Shown: positions 11,901 through 25,800 of the stretch, piece by piece
Position numbering within the stretch: position 1 is the first letter of the stretch
How the letters are laid out: every line of letters starts with the position of its first letter
Assembly (NCBI GenBank): GCA_032164245.1
Contig: JAVMKO010000005.1
Span: 44,792,133-44,856,132, forward strand
Reading direction: 5' to 3'
DNA from: Sternotherus odoratus
Lineage: Eukaryota > Chordata > Testudines > Kinosternidae
Length of the DNA: 64,000 nt
The notes under the pieces: model-generated
Told to the model about the DNA's origin: nothing
The model's database searches: none
The model's input: the letters and a program-made list of their open reading frames with translations, nothing else
Translations under genes and position numbers: made by a program

Positions 11901-12617
11901 CCAGCAAGTGGGAGGAAGAGGGGGCCCGAGAAGGGGCCTGCTGAAGTTCCACAGCTTGGGAGCCCTGCTCATTTCCATGTCAGAACTGCTTGGTTCACAT
12001 AAGGACAGAGATGGGTTTTACCAAGTGCCAGCCCACAGCCTTGCCAGCTTCCGAGAATCGAGCTGGGATCTCACACATCCCCTTCTGGAGGCCCCACTGG
12101 GCCCCTGCTCAGCCCTGACACCACGCTCTTCATGCTGCCCTCCCACAGTTTTCATGGATCTGATTGCAGCCAGGAAGGAAAGCCTTCGCCTCTCCCTCTG
12201 GTTGACAGGTCCAGCAACCCAGCAGGGACAGGAACTGTGGAGGCCACAGCAGGCAGGTGCCCCCGGAGCTCACTCCCCATCACAGTGCTGAGCCCCTTCC
12301 AAAGGCAGAGCTGCTGTGAAGTCTGTGGGAAAGCAAAGCCTGTTTGCATTTGCAAAGCAGAAAAGGCCACAGATTAGTGACCTTGCGCTGAACACTTGGC
12401 ATAGTCATGCTCGGGGCTGTGTGACTGGTGCAGGGACCGCAGGAGATAGGATATAATTAGATGCATTTGTGTACATCTTTGAGTCCTTGAGAGAAGGATC
12501 AGAACAAGTCTGGCTGTAGGGCTGAATGGCCCAGTCAGATGGGGCTCTGCTCTCTGCAAAGTCAGGGACTAACCCATTCCACATGCACAGAGGGAAAGTG
12601 GGATGCACAGGAGGATG

Positions 12618-12691
12618 CTGTCAGAAAGAAAGGTGAACAGTAACCCTGATCATGGATACTGCTAATACTTGAAGGGCAAGCATCAGATTCC
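12618..12691 (-). repeat. right arm of a 74 bp inverted repeat
   Basis: Inverted partner of 11827-11900 (68 of 74 positions agree). Similarity fades quickly on both outer sides, apart from a short G-rich patch. Confidence 0.85.
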
Positions 12692-14611
12692 AATCAGCCC
12701 CCCATTCCGGGCAGGGGACAAGGCAGAGCTAGAGGCAAAAGGTGTTGGGGGAGAATGCACATGCATTTACAGACAAAGCCATGTGGATCTTAGCTAGCCT
12801 GAGTGGCCCACCTGGACATGGGCTGGGCTCAAGGCAGGAAGCACAAATACACACCCAGAATACGCATTCAGCCTGCTCCACAACCTCTGGGCATTCTCAG
12901 ACAAGAACGGAGAGAGGGTGTCCTGCCTGCCAGAACTGCGCTGCTCCCCTTCCCTGGACAGGGCTTGTCCATGTTGTTGGCCTCATGGATATGGGCCATG
13001 AGCACAGCAGTGTGCTAGGGCACAGCGCAGCCTGAAAGGGGGCAACAACTGTGGCTGCCACGACACTCAGCCACCTGGCCAGTGAAATCGCTCATTGATT
13101 TGCCAGTCCCCTCCCCACGGTAAGCTCCATGCATGGTGATTTCAGGGGACATCTAGTTCAGAGGCCCCTTTGCTCACAGGCTGCTGCACTGGACTACTTC
13201 CTTACACTTCCTTACACCACAGGGACACAAGGATTCAACCCCTTCGCTTCCTGCCACGGGGCAGGCGCAGGACACTGGGCGCTGCTGCCAGCAACGTCTG
13301 GGATCTCCATAGCTCCCAGGTGTCCCTTCAGCCCTTGCCTACCTCAACACACAGCCAACCTCTTCCTCTCAGAACACCCTTGGGAGAGCTGGCCCCGCCT
13401 CACAGCAGTGCTGGCCAGGATGGGGACTGGAGAGGAGGACACACCAGGGCCCAGGGCTGATGTGAGGGAAGGCAAGTGCCAAGCCCCTGCCTGGCGAGGT
13501 AAGCGCAATCTGCATGTGCACTGTGCTGATGCAACATGCCGCCAGGCAGTACTCCTACTGTCACTTCTCCGGAGGCCTCGGCACAGGGTTTGAGCCTGTC
13601 TCCCATTCCTGCAACCTATGTGGGAGCTGACCCTATGCAAGACACATGGTGGGCGAGTCCCCAGGCCTGGCAGCGCACATGGAGCCTAGAAGGGCACCTC
13701 GCCACCCTGGCACTAAGCAGCTGTTAACCCAGAGCCAACTGAAGGAGGCAGAAGGTTGCACACAGAAAAGTTGAGGGTTGCATGGCGCCACCCTGCCATT
13801 TCTTATAGTAATAGTACATCAAGGCTTTGGGACCCCGGAAAGCAGAGCTGTTCTCCTGACTCACCGAGGCTCCTTCTCAGCAGCACACAGGGCTGAATCT
13901 CCTGCCAGGACACCCTAAGAGCAGCCAGCTTAGAAAGTCGGTAGGGGACTAACCTGGGACAGGAGACCCAAGTTCCATTCCTTACTCTGCAGCTGGCTCT
14001 CTGGTCTCAGCAAGTCACTCAGGCCCTCCGGCCATCGGCTGCCTAGGAGCCCTGCCTTGCACCAGTGAGGCTAGGGAGTGACACTTGAACTTGAGTGGCC
14101 CCCAGACTCTACAGCGATAAGGGCCACGTACGTATCTTACACAGCTAGTGCTAGAGGTGCACATGAGGGTACAGCCCTGCCCGAGGGCTAAACTGCCACC
14201 AGTAAGAAGAAAGGCATTACCCCAGACAGCAGCACAGTGGACGTGAGGCACCAGCAGGCTGGGCAGGTATCCGCTTGCAGCTGCCATGCTGCCAGGGAGT
14301 GGGGCGTACAGAGCAGTGGGGGCACTGCGGCAGGACAGCAGGCAAGTGTGCTCAAGGGAGCACGCCTGCCCCCTCCACGGCTAAGCAGCTTAGGAGATAG
14401 AAGGGGTCTCAGCGGAGCCGAGGAAGGGCAGAGCAGCACTTGGGCCAGTACAGAGGGAGTTAAGTGAATGTGGTGTAAAGCCCACCTTGTGGGGCAGATA
14501 TGTTGGCCCTAATGACCAGCACTCCCATCCCCTGGCTCTGAAGGGCTGAGTCCATCCCCAGCTACACCACAGCACAGCCCCACGCTGCATCTCACAGGAG
14601 GAGTCACTCAC
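12692..14611. other. no gene recognised; expected RNF123 downstream intron
   Basis: No exon-like open stretch with RNF123 similarity on the minus strand and no other recognisable gene. It begins the intron that follows the last RNF123 exon placed (14612-14696). Confidence 0.4.
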
Positions 14612-14696
14612 CCTTGGAAGTCAGTGTCCATGAGGAGTCGGACCAGAATCCCTGTCACAGCCACAAGGATTGGATAATGATCCACACTCTCTAGCC
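14612..14696 (-). CDS. RNF123: RNF123 window exon 27 (last one placed)
   Basis: 85 bp. GG completes Gly, then [27 protein letters not shown] plus GG. Acceptor GTCCCCCAG, donor CAAGG|GTGAGT. The first 20 residues match mammals almost exactly; the final MDTDFQ does not align with the mammalian continuation (VRGPASE type). The next exon was not found. Confidence 0.93.
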
Positions 14697-17600
14697 CTGG
14701 GGGACAGAGCAGAGCCAGAGAAATGACCATGGCTAGGAAGGCCAGGCTGTACCCCACCCCAGCACCTGCCCTGCTCTGTACCCCTAGCCTGGCAGCTGTC
14801 CTTCTCTTTGCAGTGGCCCACCTCAGCTGGCCATGCTGGGCGAGCCACCTCCTTCTCTCCCAAACAACATAAGCACCTTTCACATGGCTAGCACTGACTT
14901 GACTTCTCCAAAGACTCAGGAAAGAGGGGCTCCCTGCCACGCTGGGGCTGGTGCCGGTGCCCTGCCCTGGTGTGCAGGGGCGGGGGCCCTGACTGGAACT
15001 CCCCTTAGCAGCCTTCCCACAGGGACTGTAGCTGAGCTGTGTTTCAAGGGAAGAGGAGACATTGATGAGACATCCCCCCAAGAGAGACATGCTGACTTAA
15101 CAATGCCTTGTGGCCCAGGGGCTCTGCCAGCAGTTACTTTCCAGCAGCATGCTGGTTAATCTGCTGGCTATGCTTCAGCCCTCCCCTGGCAATGCAAGCA
15201 GGGAGATGGCCTGTGATACACTGTCCTTCCCCAAACCTGGCTGTGCAGACCAAGGACAGACTGAGCAATGCATAACCAGACAAGGACTTCTGCCTGTGCC
15301 AGGGAAGGGCATGCAGGGAGATCAGCCTCCATTCTACGGGCACCTCCCATTCCAGCTCCCAACCCCCTTTCCAGTTCCCTAGAGTGCCCATGTGAGGGAA
15401 ACTCCTCGTCCAGAGCAGGAGCGGAACATGGCAGCTGTTTAACAGCTGAGTTTGGTGCCTGCAGATCTCAGAAGCCAGGACCCCAGAGGAAATGAGGGAA
15501 GCAGAGAGACCTGCAGCAAGACAGAGGGTCTCATGGAAAGAGCCAGAGAACCAGGAGTAAACACAATGCTCAGGACGCCTGTTTACATTTCCTAAAGCCT
15601 GCCCTGCAAGCATTTTAGCAGTGCCTGTGGTTGGGGTGGTAGGTCACCTCTCTGTCTCAGAAGAATGCCCCCTGCTATATCCCCAGCCCACTACACCTGA
15701 GGTTCCTGGCCACATGGCCCAGCACTTAATGACAGCCTCAGAAGATCACAGACCAGACCTATCTCTGCAAAGCACCCACACAGCCACATTGCTCCACTGG
15801 TGAGGGGGAGCACCTGAATCCCCTGGCCTCCCTGAACAGCCTCCAGTGAGTTCCTGATGGGCAAGGAAGCAGCCAGACCCAATGAGGGTGACTCACCTGG
15901 CAGCCGGAGATTGACCACTCTGTCGAACAGGTTCCGCTCAGCTGTCACACGATTCAGCACCTGGTTCAACAACTGTGCAGGGACAGGAGAGATGTCAGGA
16001 GAGACTGTTCCTATCTCCCGGACAGGGTGCCCGCCTTAGCAGGACGGATCCAGGGCCGTCCTTAGGCATACGCAGCAGCACTAGCCCCGGTGACTAGACC
16101 TATCCCATGGCTGCTCCCTCTGCCCCCGGCTGCACTCACTACAAGGGGCAGGGATGTCAGTTCAAGGCTACGTGTGGATGCGGACTGCAGAAGGGAAGTT
16201 GCTAAACTGATTTTAGTTATGCTAGCTTTACCCACAGGGCTGTGATTGGCAACGGAGGTGCCAAGGTGGGAATAGCAGTGGGTCAAGATTAAGGTGCAAG
16301 GGCAGAGCTGGAGAGCGGGAAATTCCAGGAGAACAACAACAGGGGCTGCATGTCAGTCACCAGGGGCACTGGCAGAGCTGAGAAGGGGTGGAAGCCAGGG
16401 ACTGGAACAGCAGAGGGCTGTCTATTAGGATTGAAGGGCACTGGCACAGCAAGAGTGGGTGCCCAGGACTGGAATACCCACCCTAACTTTCTTACTTGGA
16501 ACCTGAAATGCCAGCTATCCCCATCCCTGCGTTCACAGCAAGCAGATGAATGCACCTCCTCCCTCTCAGGGCTTTGTACAACTGCCATCTCTGCAGGATC
16601 TGAGCAGATGCCATGTGAAAGCTACAGGCATGGGGTGGTCCTTAATGCTCAGTCCGGAGCATGCATCTCTTCTCCCTCATAGAGCTGCAGGGAGTTCTGC
16701 CTGGGCCGGGTTTCTGTGGGGTAGGGGGGTGATGAGGTGCCTGCTGGAAAAGGTTAACCACATAGGAGGGCTTGGCAGCGCCAAGAGTAGGCCAGATTTC
16801 TTCCACAATAACTGCCCACAGGTGCATCAGCCTGAGACACTGATGCTGGATCCCCTGGGTTGATAGTTTTAACAGGGGAACCTGGAAAGGGGGCTCTTTA
16901 TTCATGCCATCCTGCTCTCAGCAGGGGGATGTACCTGGGCGAGTCTCCTGAGCAGCAGCTCCGAGGAGGGGCGGCTCCAGTCGAGGAAAATCTCGGGGGC
17001 CAGCGTGACGGTCATTTCCAGCACCCTGAGCAGGCTCACCGACAGGTCAAAGCATGTTGCGCACACCTTCAACTGGCGGCTGTCCACAAAGTTCCTCTCC
17101 AGGCGCTCTGCCGCCTGCTGGATCTGCCCGGGCACAGGACACAGCTCAGCACAGGGCACTGCAAAGAACAGAGGCCTCCACCCACTCATGCACCCATAAG
17201 GGCTGTGCTGCTTGACTCTGCAGGCAGCCTGCCCTGGCCTGGCTCCCAGAGCCCACCCCTGCATAGCCTGCTGGGGTCCCCGGTAGATGCTATCCAGCCC
17301 TGGCACTCACCTCCTGGATCATGCCAATGAACTCCGAGAAGGCCCAGTTGAGCTGGTTGAGGACACTGTTGAGGAAGCTGGGTGCCATGTCACAGTCACT
17401 GCGCAGCAGATCAGCCATATGACGCTGCAGCAGGGTGGAGGGGCACGGCTCTAGGACCAAAGGGCAGCAGCGTCAAGGGCAGACCCAGCACAGGAGCAGG
17501 GGGCAGCCTAGGATGCCCAGCTCAGGGAGGCAGGCAGCTGGGGTAGGCACAGATCTGGTGCCATGCAGCACTTTAAGGTCAGGAGGGAGACTGAGCATGA

Positions 17601-19771
17601 AGCAGACAGCCCCTCGTGCCCAGCTGCTGGACAGAGTAGAGATGGCAGGTGTCCTTGCAAGGCCAGGTGCACAGACTATTCTGAGCACAGAGCTTACCTG
17701 TGGGCTGCCAGCACTGCCCTGCATAAGCTAGGCCACAGCTGTGCCCGGTTGCTGCTCTCCCCCGCCTTTCTTCCTCCTAGGGGAACAGCAGCCCTGCACC
17801 TGAGCACTAACCAAGCCTCTAGTGCTCAGCTCCAGAAAGCCCCAGACCAGCTCAGCAGTAATTTCTCCTGACACCAGCGTTGCAGTCACTGCCCCGTGCC
17901 CACACACCAGCCCCTCATGTGGCCCCTGGCCTGCCCGGTTGCACTCTGAAGGCCAATGAGGAAGGTGCTTCCTCCCTGAGATGGGGCAGAGCCCTCCCCA
18001 GGGCTGTGCTCCCGGAGCCCAGGCAAGCTATTTCTCATCACTCCTACCATCGCTCCCTGGCTCAGCCCTCTTGGCGTTGGCAACCTCTGACAAACACACT
18101 GGAGCCCAATGCAGCTCAGCCAGCCAGGGGCCTCTGAGTGTGTCCCTCCTTGGCACATATGGGGCTCAGGCCTAGGCAATGCCCAGCAGGGAAGAGGAAG
18201 CGAGGGGAAGGGATACTGGGCCGGGATAGACACTGCATCGCAGCCCCTAATCACTGCCACAGTCGCAGGGCCCAGCACTGAGTCCTGCCTGCTGCAGCAG
18301 GGGAGCTGTCACGTTCCTGCATGTGGGGAAGAGCCCCAGCATGGAAAGCAGACAGCAGCAGCTCCCTGCAGCGCCAGTGCAGTGCCCCCGCATGTCCTGA
18401 TGAGCGGAGCCACCCCAGTCTCAGCAGCCAGAGCTCTGCTCTCAGGAGGGACCGACTGGTGCCAACAGCAGCCCAGGGACTGGCCCAGACAATGAGCAAC
18501 AGGGCCCTTGCCCACCCTGTCACAACAGGGAGCCCGCATGCTGCAGACCAGGGCACTCTGCCCTGCCCTCCTGAGGGAGGAAGGGATGCCTGGCCTGGCA
18601 GCACGCTGCTCCTCTGAACACTCCCTCCTGCCTATATCAAGGGCCAAAGTGCTCGGGTTTAAGGGAGGTGGGCCTGCCAGGCCGGAAGGGAGCAGGGGCT
18701 GTGACAGTGTGGACAGCCTGCAGACCCTCCCAATGCAGCAAGAGGCTCAAGCTGCTTCAGGGGCACCTCCAGCAGTGGGGCCTGGTGCTCCAGGATTCAG
18801 TCCCTTGTCCCCCTGGCCTACCCAGGCAGGGGCAGGGCCCAAGGGCACCTCTGCAGAACATGCTCCCTTGCAATTAGAGCAGCATTCATTATTGGTTCAG
18901 GGGCTGAACAGACAAGCAGTGCCAGGAGCCAGGCCCTTCCCTCTGCTTACTCAGACCCTTCACAATCAGATGCAGGGACATCCAGGAGCAGAGCCACACC
19001 ACCGCTGCCCCTGGGGGTGTGGCAAGCATGCCACACAGCTGCCAACACGGGACATGGGGATGTTGCCATGGCGCTCTCTAGCCCACAGGGCAAGGCAGAG
19101 GCTGACGTGGCTCATACTCTGGATCTGCCAGCTCTGTCCACCCCCCAATCACAACAACTCCCCCCCCCCCCCCATCTCTCTCAGGCAGGAGGCAGCTGTC
19201 CTGTTCAACGAGCCCCACCATGATGATGGCAGCCTAAGGTGAATGCCCCCCCCCCCCCCCCGCACAGCTGCAGCAGGGGCTCAGGGAACTGCAGGAGCTG
19301 CCCCAGCCCCTGGCACAGAGCCAAGATGCAGGTCAAGGAGCCCCTTCCCTGCCAGGGCTCCCACTGGGACTGGAGTGGGTTGGGGTGGGGCACAACAGTA
19401 GGGGAAGCATCAGGGGACTAACAGCTACTGCACCACCACATGAGACAGGGCCAAGCAAACAGCAAACTTACGCTGGAGGCTAGCAACAGAGAGATCTCCT
19501 GGGGCCCCGAGAGAGACAAGAGAGTGGCATTACAGAGGGGGCCGGGCACAGTGCCGCCTGGGTGCACAGCGCAGCATCTAAGGCTGTAGGGCCCTACGCG
19601 GCGCACGAGCCACTGACCTGGCATCACCAGAGCTCTCCACTGGAGGAGAGCGAGGCCTAGCAGCTTGTGCGTGCACCCATCCATCCCGAGGCCCAGCGGC
19701 TTGTATGCGCACACACTCCCCCCAGAGCCCAGCTGCACACGCACACACCCCAACATCTTGCAGCTTATGTG

Positions 19772-19818
<47 letters not shown>

Positions 19819-22800
19819 GGCCCCAAGGCCCAGTGGCCCTCACACAGCTCCACAAAGAGAGTAGAGCTCCAGGGGCTGATGAGCAAAGGGGACAGAGGAA
19901 GGGAGGCCACAGAAAGGAGGATGCCACCATCACTCCTCTATTAATCGGCACCCCACGGGGGCATGCCAGGCGCCTGGGTGGCCATGAAACATTGGATTCA
20001 CTTGCTGTTCTGTGGCCTCCACTCCCACTAGTGCAGCTGGTTTGCCCAGGGCTTGGCTGGAGACGGGGTGCTTGGGAACAGCATGACCTGCTCACAGAAC
20101 TTGCTGGCTCCCCAGACCATCTATTGCCCCAGTGAAGAGACCAAGACTGGCCCTTCCAGCTCCTGGCTGGCTGGAGCCAGGGGGACATGGCCCCAGTCAC
20201 TGCTGCAGCAAAGCCAGCTGCGGCCAGCTGCTCTGGCCCCTGCTGCTGTCCGCAAGCAAGGCCCAAGGCAGGGCCTGATCCCCAGGCCACGACAGCACAG
20301 GACTGCAACAGAACACGGGCACCACGGCAGTGGGGGATGCAGAAGGGAACAGGCCCCCCTCAGGCTCCTGCCATCGTATACTCCCTGGCGCCCCAAGAAG
20401 CCTGCTCACGCCTCCTCCATCGCCTGCTGAAGAGCCCCTGGGTCAGCGTTTCATACTGCTTGGGCTGTTCCCAGCACCCCCCAGCTGGGCCTGCTGGACA
20501 CATCCCTGGTTCCCCACCAATAGGGCCCCACTAGATCCTGGTGCCAGACCCCACCTCCCATACCACCCCCAATGCTGCAAGCACCTTGCCACCAGACCCT
20601 GCCCCCACCCCACTCACTCTGCAGGCTGGGAAGATTGGCATCCTCGGGCTTGGTTTTCAGGAGGTGCGGAAGCCGTGTGTACCTGTATCCAAACCCACAG
20701 CCCTGCGGGGAGGGAGACAAAGGCAGGGTTATGGCAGGGCTCCCCAGGCCACCATGGCAGAGCGCCAATCTGTGCCAGGCAGGCTGAAGGGGACATTGCG
20801 AGTGCTGCCCTGGCTGCCACGGAGAGGGCTGAGACCTCAGGCCTGCAGCTGAGTGATGGCCCCAGAGGCATGGGCCCAGGCGGCTGGCAGCAACAGGCAG
20901 TGGGACCTTACCCGCCACAGCCGAACAAGGATCCAGTTGGTCTGCGCCCACGGCCGCTGCTCGTAGGGAGCCAGAAGGTTCCTCATCATGGATATTCGCC
21001 TGCCAGACAGAAGGGACAGGTTGACAGCCAGGAACATAGGGAGAGGTGACACACTCAGGGCTTGTAGGGGACAGGGGAGGGAGAATGGCAGGGCACCAAT
21101 GTCTGCAGGGCCAGCACACCCAGGGGAGAGGTTAACATTAAACTATTTCTTCCCGTCCCCAGCTAGTCTGCAGCTGATCTACCCCAGCAACCATAATCAC
21201 TGCTATTCCCTTGGCCCAGCTTGCTTCAGCCCAGGGACCTCTCAGCCATGCAGCCCTCCCCCACATTGTCCTGACATCCGCTCTTCCACTCCCAGCTCCT
21301 TCGCCCCAGCTCCCCACAGCAGTTCAGGGTGCAGGTCGGGACTTACTGCTCCTCCGGGATCCTCTCCACGGCCTGCAGCGAGTGTGGGTAGCAGACGTAG
21401 CTGGCCAGTGCCTGCATCAGCGAGTCCCGGATGTCTGGGGGCAGACGAGAGGGGCTAGGCTGATACAACAGAGCCAGGCCCATGTGCAGGGAGCCAGCAG
21501 GAGGGCAAATGACATTTTAAATGGCACAATCCAGGAGCTGGCTAGGGCAAAGGGTCCCCTCCTGCTGGCTCACTCCGCCCTGTGGCCTCCCAGGCCAGGG
21601 GCCAGGCTTGGAGCCTCCTCAGGCCTTCTCCAGTCACAGGGTAACTGCTCATCTCTGCCCATCACCTGCACAACGGAGAGGTCGCAGACTCCCCTACCCC
21701 CAGGGTCAGTGTAAGGATGTTTTGTGCCCTAGGCAAACTTCTACCTTGCCCCCCACCCAGGACCCCCGAGGCAGCTCCCCGCCCCCCTGCCCTCTGCTGG
21801 GGAACCCTGCGACAGCTCCCCGCCCCAGCTCACCTACCCTCAGCCTCCTCTCATGAGGATGCCAACAACGCTCCACTTCTCCCGCCTCCCAGGCTTGTGG
21901 AGCCACTCAGCTGTTTGGCGCGGCAAGCCTGGGAGGGAAGGAGAAGCAGAGGGGGCAGCATGCTCAGGGAAGGAGGTGGAGTGGAGGTGAGCTGGGGCGG
22001 GGAGCGATTCCCCTGTGTGGTCCCTCCCTGCCGTTACCTGCTGCAGGTGGCCCTCCCTGTGCCTCCCTGCTCCAGCTCACCTCCGCTCCACCGCCTCCCC
22101 TGAGTGTGCTTTTTGGTGCCTCCCCAACCACTAGTGGTTGCACCGGCCCTGCCTACCCCACGCACCTGGGAAATGCAAGACCACACTGAGAAACGGCTCG
22201 TCTGCACCCAGCCAAGACTGCAGGGATTGCGCTGAGCCCTTCAAGTAGCTACCGAGGGTTTGCCATCGGCAGACAAGCACACCCAGGAGAACCCACCCCA
22301 TGCCAGTAGCTGGAACTTCTGCCCCCTTCTCCCACTAATGCAATAACCTCAGCAACTGCTAGGACAGCCACCCCAGGGTGTCCAGCAGCCCTGACACAGT
22401 CAGTCTGCCCCTTTGCTGTGCTCCAGCAGCCCCTTGCTGCTCCAGGGCAGGGTCTGGCAGCAAGATGGGGGCTGGTCACTGCCTGTGCCCTCACCCCCAA
22501 CAGGCAGATCAGTCACCAGTCACCCCAAAAAAAGCAGTCTCACCAGTGCCGACGATCCTGGAGTCAGCAAAGTGCTTGGCCAGGATGGCAGCAAGACGCG
22601 TCAGAGTCTCTTCATACCCTGCAAGGAAAGGGACTGAGCAGGTGGAGAGGGGTCAGCCCATCAGCAGAGTTACAGAGGCCCTGGGTACAGTCCCATGCCC
22701 TCGGGCGGCCACAGGAACCCCCCCTTCTGTGGAGCTGGGCGGCAGAGTCAGTTCCTGTGTAATATAACTAGGTCTCACCTATGTGGGGCATCAATAACCA

Positions 22801-25800
22801 TGGGAACAGTAACTGACAGGGCCTCTCTGCCTGAGTCTGCAGAGAGCCTGACATCATCGCTCTGAGGGGCGCATTTGTCAGCCTCCCCAGACGTAGCAGC
22901 TGCCAGGTGCCTGGAGAATCCAGCAAAAGGCCAGCCATGAAAATAACCAACAGCTCCAAGTCTTAGCTGCGTATATGGGGACAAGAGGTGCTGGACATAG
23001 GAAAGCCCCAGCACAGCAGGGAAGGACAGGATGGCGGCTCTGGGATGCTCAGGACAGTGCATCCCAACTCTCCCTTCGAGCTGGGAACACAAAGGCTGTG
23101 ACTCCTGCAGTGGACTCAGGCCCTGTGCTCAGCTCATGTTAGGAGCAACGTAACATTGTGCCATAAGCTGCAAGAAAACACTGCCAGCGTGGGCCCCCAC
23201 TAGGGATGCTGGACACTGCCATTCTCTGCCTCAGGATTTGAACCAGGGGTGGGCAAGCCGTTTTTATCCGGCCCGGGAGCTCCTGCCGGGGGAGCAGGAC
23301 CAGTGGTCCAGCTCTTCTTGGCTGGGCACTCTGGCCCGGTAGAGCGGGGCCTGCAGCTGGCCCAGTGCTGCGCCCTGAGCCTGGGAGAGCGGCCAGCAGC
23401 TGGCCAGGTGCTCTGCCCAGAGCAGGGGTTGGCGCGCCGCCCGCAGCAAGGGAGAGCTGGCCGTGGCCGGGCGCATCGGCTGGAGAACGGGGCTAGCGTG
23501 TCGCCCACAGCCCGGGAGAGCGGGCCCTGGCTGGGAGTGCTGCTGGCGTGCCACCCGCAGCCCAGGAGAGCAGGCCTGTGGCTGTTTTTTCTCATCAGTT
23601 ATTGGCAAGAGCTATAGGGTTTTTAAGTTTCTCTGGAGCAGTGATCATCTATTAAATAGGCATAGCCCCAAACTATCATTTTCCTGTGACTTCAGGGATG
23701 ACTCCACGCGGGTGGTCTGAGCAGCACGGTAAGGGGGCTCAGGCCGGGGGTTGGATAAGGGGCAGGGAGTCTTGGGGGGCAGTCAGGGGGCGATTGGAAG
23801 GGGTGGAGGTTGGGGGGCGGTCAGGGGACAGGGAATGGGGGAGGGGGGGTGGATAAAGCATGGGAGTCCAGGGTGTGTCGACAGGGGTTGGGACAGTTGG
23901 GGGAGAAGGAGCAAGGGGGATTGGATGGCTCCGAGATTCTAAGGGGGCAGTTAGGAGGTGGGAAGTGGGAGGGGGCAGATAGGGGGTAGCGCCAGGCTGT
24001 TTGGGATGGCACAGCCTTCCCTACCCGGTCCTTCATACAATTTTGTGACCCTGATGTGGCCCTCGGGCCAGAAAGTTTGCCCACCCCTGGTTTGAACCCT
24101 TCAGCAGCAGGGCTCTGGATCCATGGCACACAAGGCTGAGCTGGACAAGAGGAGTCAGCAGGTCTGCGAATCCCTTCAATCAGCTGCACACACAGGGCCG
24201 TTTGGAGTAGCACTTCAGCAGCCGTAGGCCAGCTGGGCCAGGCACTGCACACGCTGACAGAGCCCAGGCTCAGACCTTCTCACTCTCTCAGTCAACACAG
24301 TCTTCATCCTGGGAGCGATGCCCTCACCAGCCCCATCCTGCCTCTCGCTGGGAGAGAAGCAGTGTATCACCCACCTGCCTGCCCTTCTTCCCTCCTCAAA
24401 GAGGAAGAGGATTTTCATTCAGACTCACCAGAACAACACACCAAACAGCTTCCTCCCTGACAAAGGAGCACATGACACAAAGCCTGGCTCTCAGACCCAA
24501 GGGACTCAGCAGGGAGACTTGCACTGCCATTGGCTATGTAAAGAGCCAGGAGTAGCCCAGCAAGGAAAGCCAAACACTGCAGAGGACCGCACGGGGCGAG
24601 GACACAGGGGGTTGGAACACCCTGCTGGGGGAGCTGACCCATCTCTCAAGACTGGCTGGGTCTTGGCTTGCACTGGGCCTTCAGATCTGCTCTCCTCACC
24701 CTGACTGCCAGCACCTACCCAATCCACCAGCCAGCCAGCCAGGCATGAGGCTAACCCCACAGAAGCAGAGGGGAGAGCAGAACTGGGGAAGGGCCTAAAC
24801 CTGAAGGGGATCTCACGATGGGGAGCAGGGCAGGAATGAGTCACAAATCACGCAGGGCCCCAGCTACACAGCGACTCCAGCTACAGATGCTGCCACAGAC
24901 TGTCAGCTCCACTGGAGCAGAAGATGGCTTAGATAGCAAAGGCCTGGTGGTTGGGAAGGGAGTGGGAACTGCCTATTCCACACCTTAGGTGTTGGCTCTG
25001 AAACTCAGTGACGACAGCTTTGCTGTTCACCATTTCGCTGCAGATGGTTTTAACAGAAACACCCCAGCTGGTGCTTGTCACTCTCACCCTTGGCAGGGAG
25101 TGAAGAGGGCAGACATCCTTTGGGTTTGTGCCCCAAACCCAGCCACTTCCATCCCCCCCATGCCAAAAGTCATCTGCCAAAGTCTCCAGTCCCCCAGCCA
25201 CCACTGTGGCAAACTAGACACCCACAGAGTGACCTCCACGACACACTGCAGGAACAGGCACAACATACAATAAAGGCAACACAATGTCCGAAGCCTGGGC
25301 TCCTAACTGTCTATAGGTCCCCACATGCTGCAGGCTGAGAGCAAGCAATGACGAAGCCCAGGAAATCCCAATGAGTCCCTTTGGAACCTCAGTCTAACTC
25401 AACAAGCTGCCCCCTCCCCCGAGGAAATGGCCAGCACTCAGTGCAGAGATGAGCACACGGCAGGGGAAGCAGCCCCGCAGTCTCCTGGGAGCTCGCGGCC
25501 AGGGCGCAGCTTATCCTGCCCAGCACCAAGCTCAGCCCAGCATAAGCCAGCAGTGATGGAAGTGCAAGCCCCCTCCTCACCCGGGAGCTCCTCCATGCTA
25601 TGTACGGGACTGAAGTAGTTCTTCAGCGCGCTGTAGCTGTTCATGGCCACACTGAGGTAGAACTCCGGCATGAAGGCAAAGAGCGAGCCCGTCCTGTCCG
25701 CGTGCTCAATGGTGCGGATGCACACTCGCAGCAGCCAGTATATGTCCAGCATCTTCTCCTGCCGGGGAGAACACAGCCAGGAAAGAGTCAGCTTCCAACC

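Noticed and set aside
18508..19242. 244-codon open frame on the plus strand
   Set aside because: GC-rich intronic sequence with poly-C; no domain, no conserved motif, and overlapping frames of similar length.
19418..20308. 296-codon open frame on the minus strand
   Set aside because: It reads through the (AC)21 microsatellite (a CVCVCV run) inside an RNF123 intron. Composition-driven.
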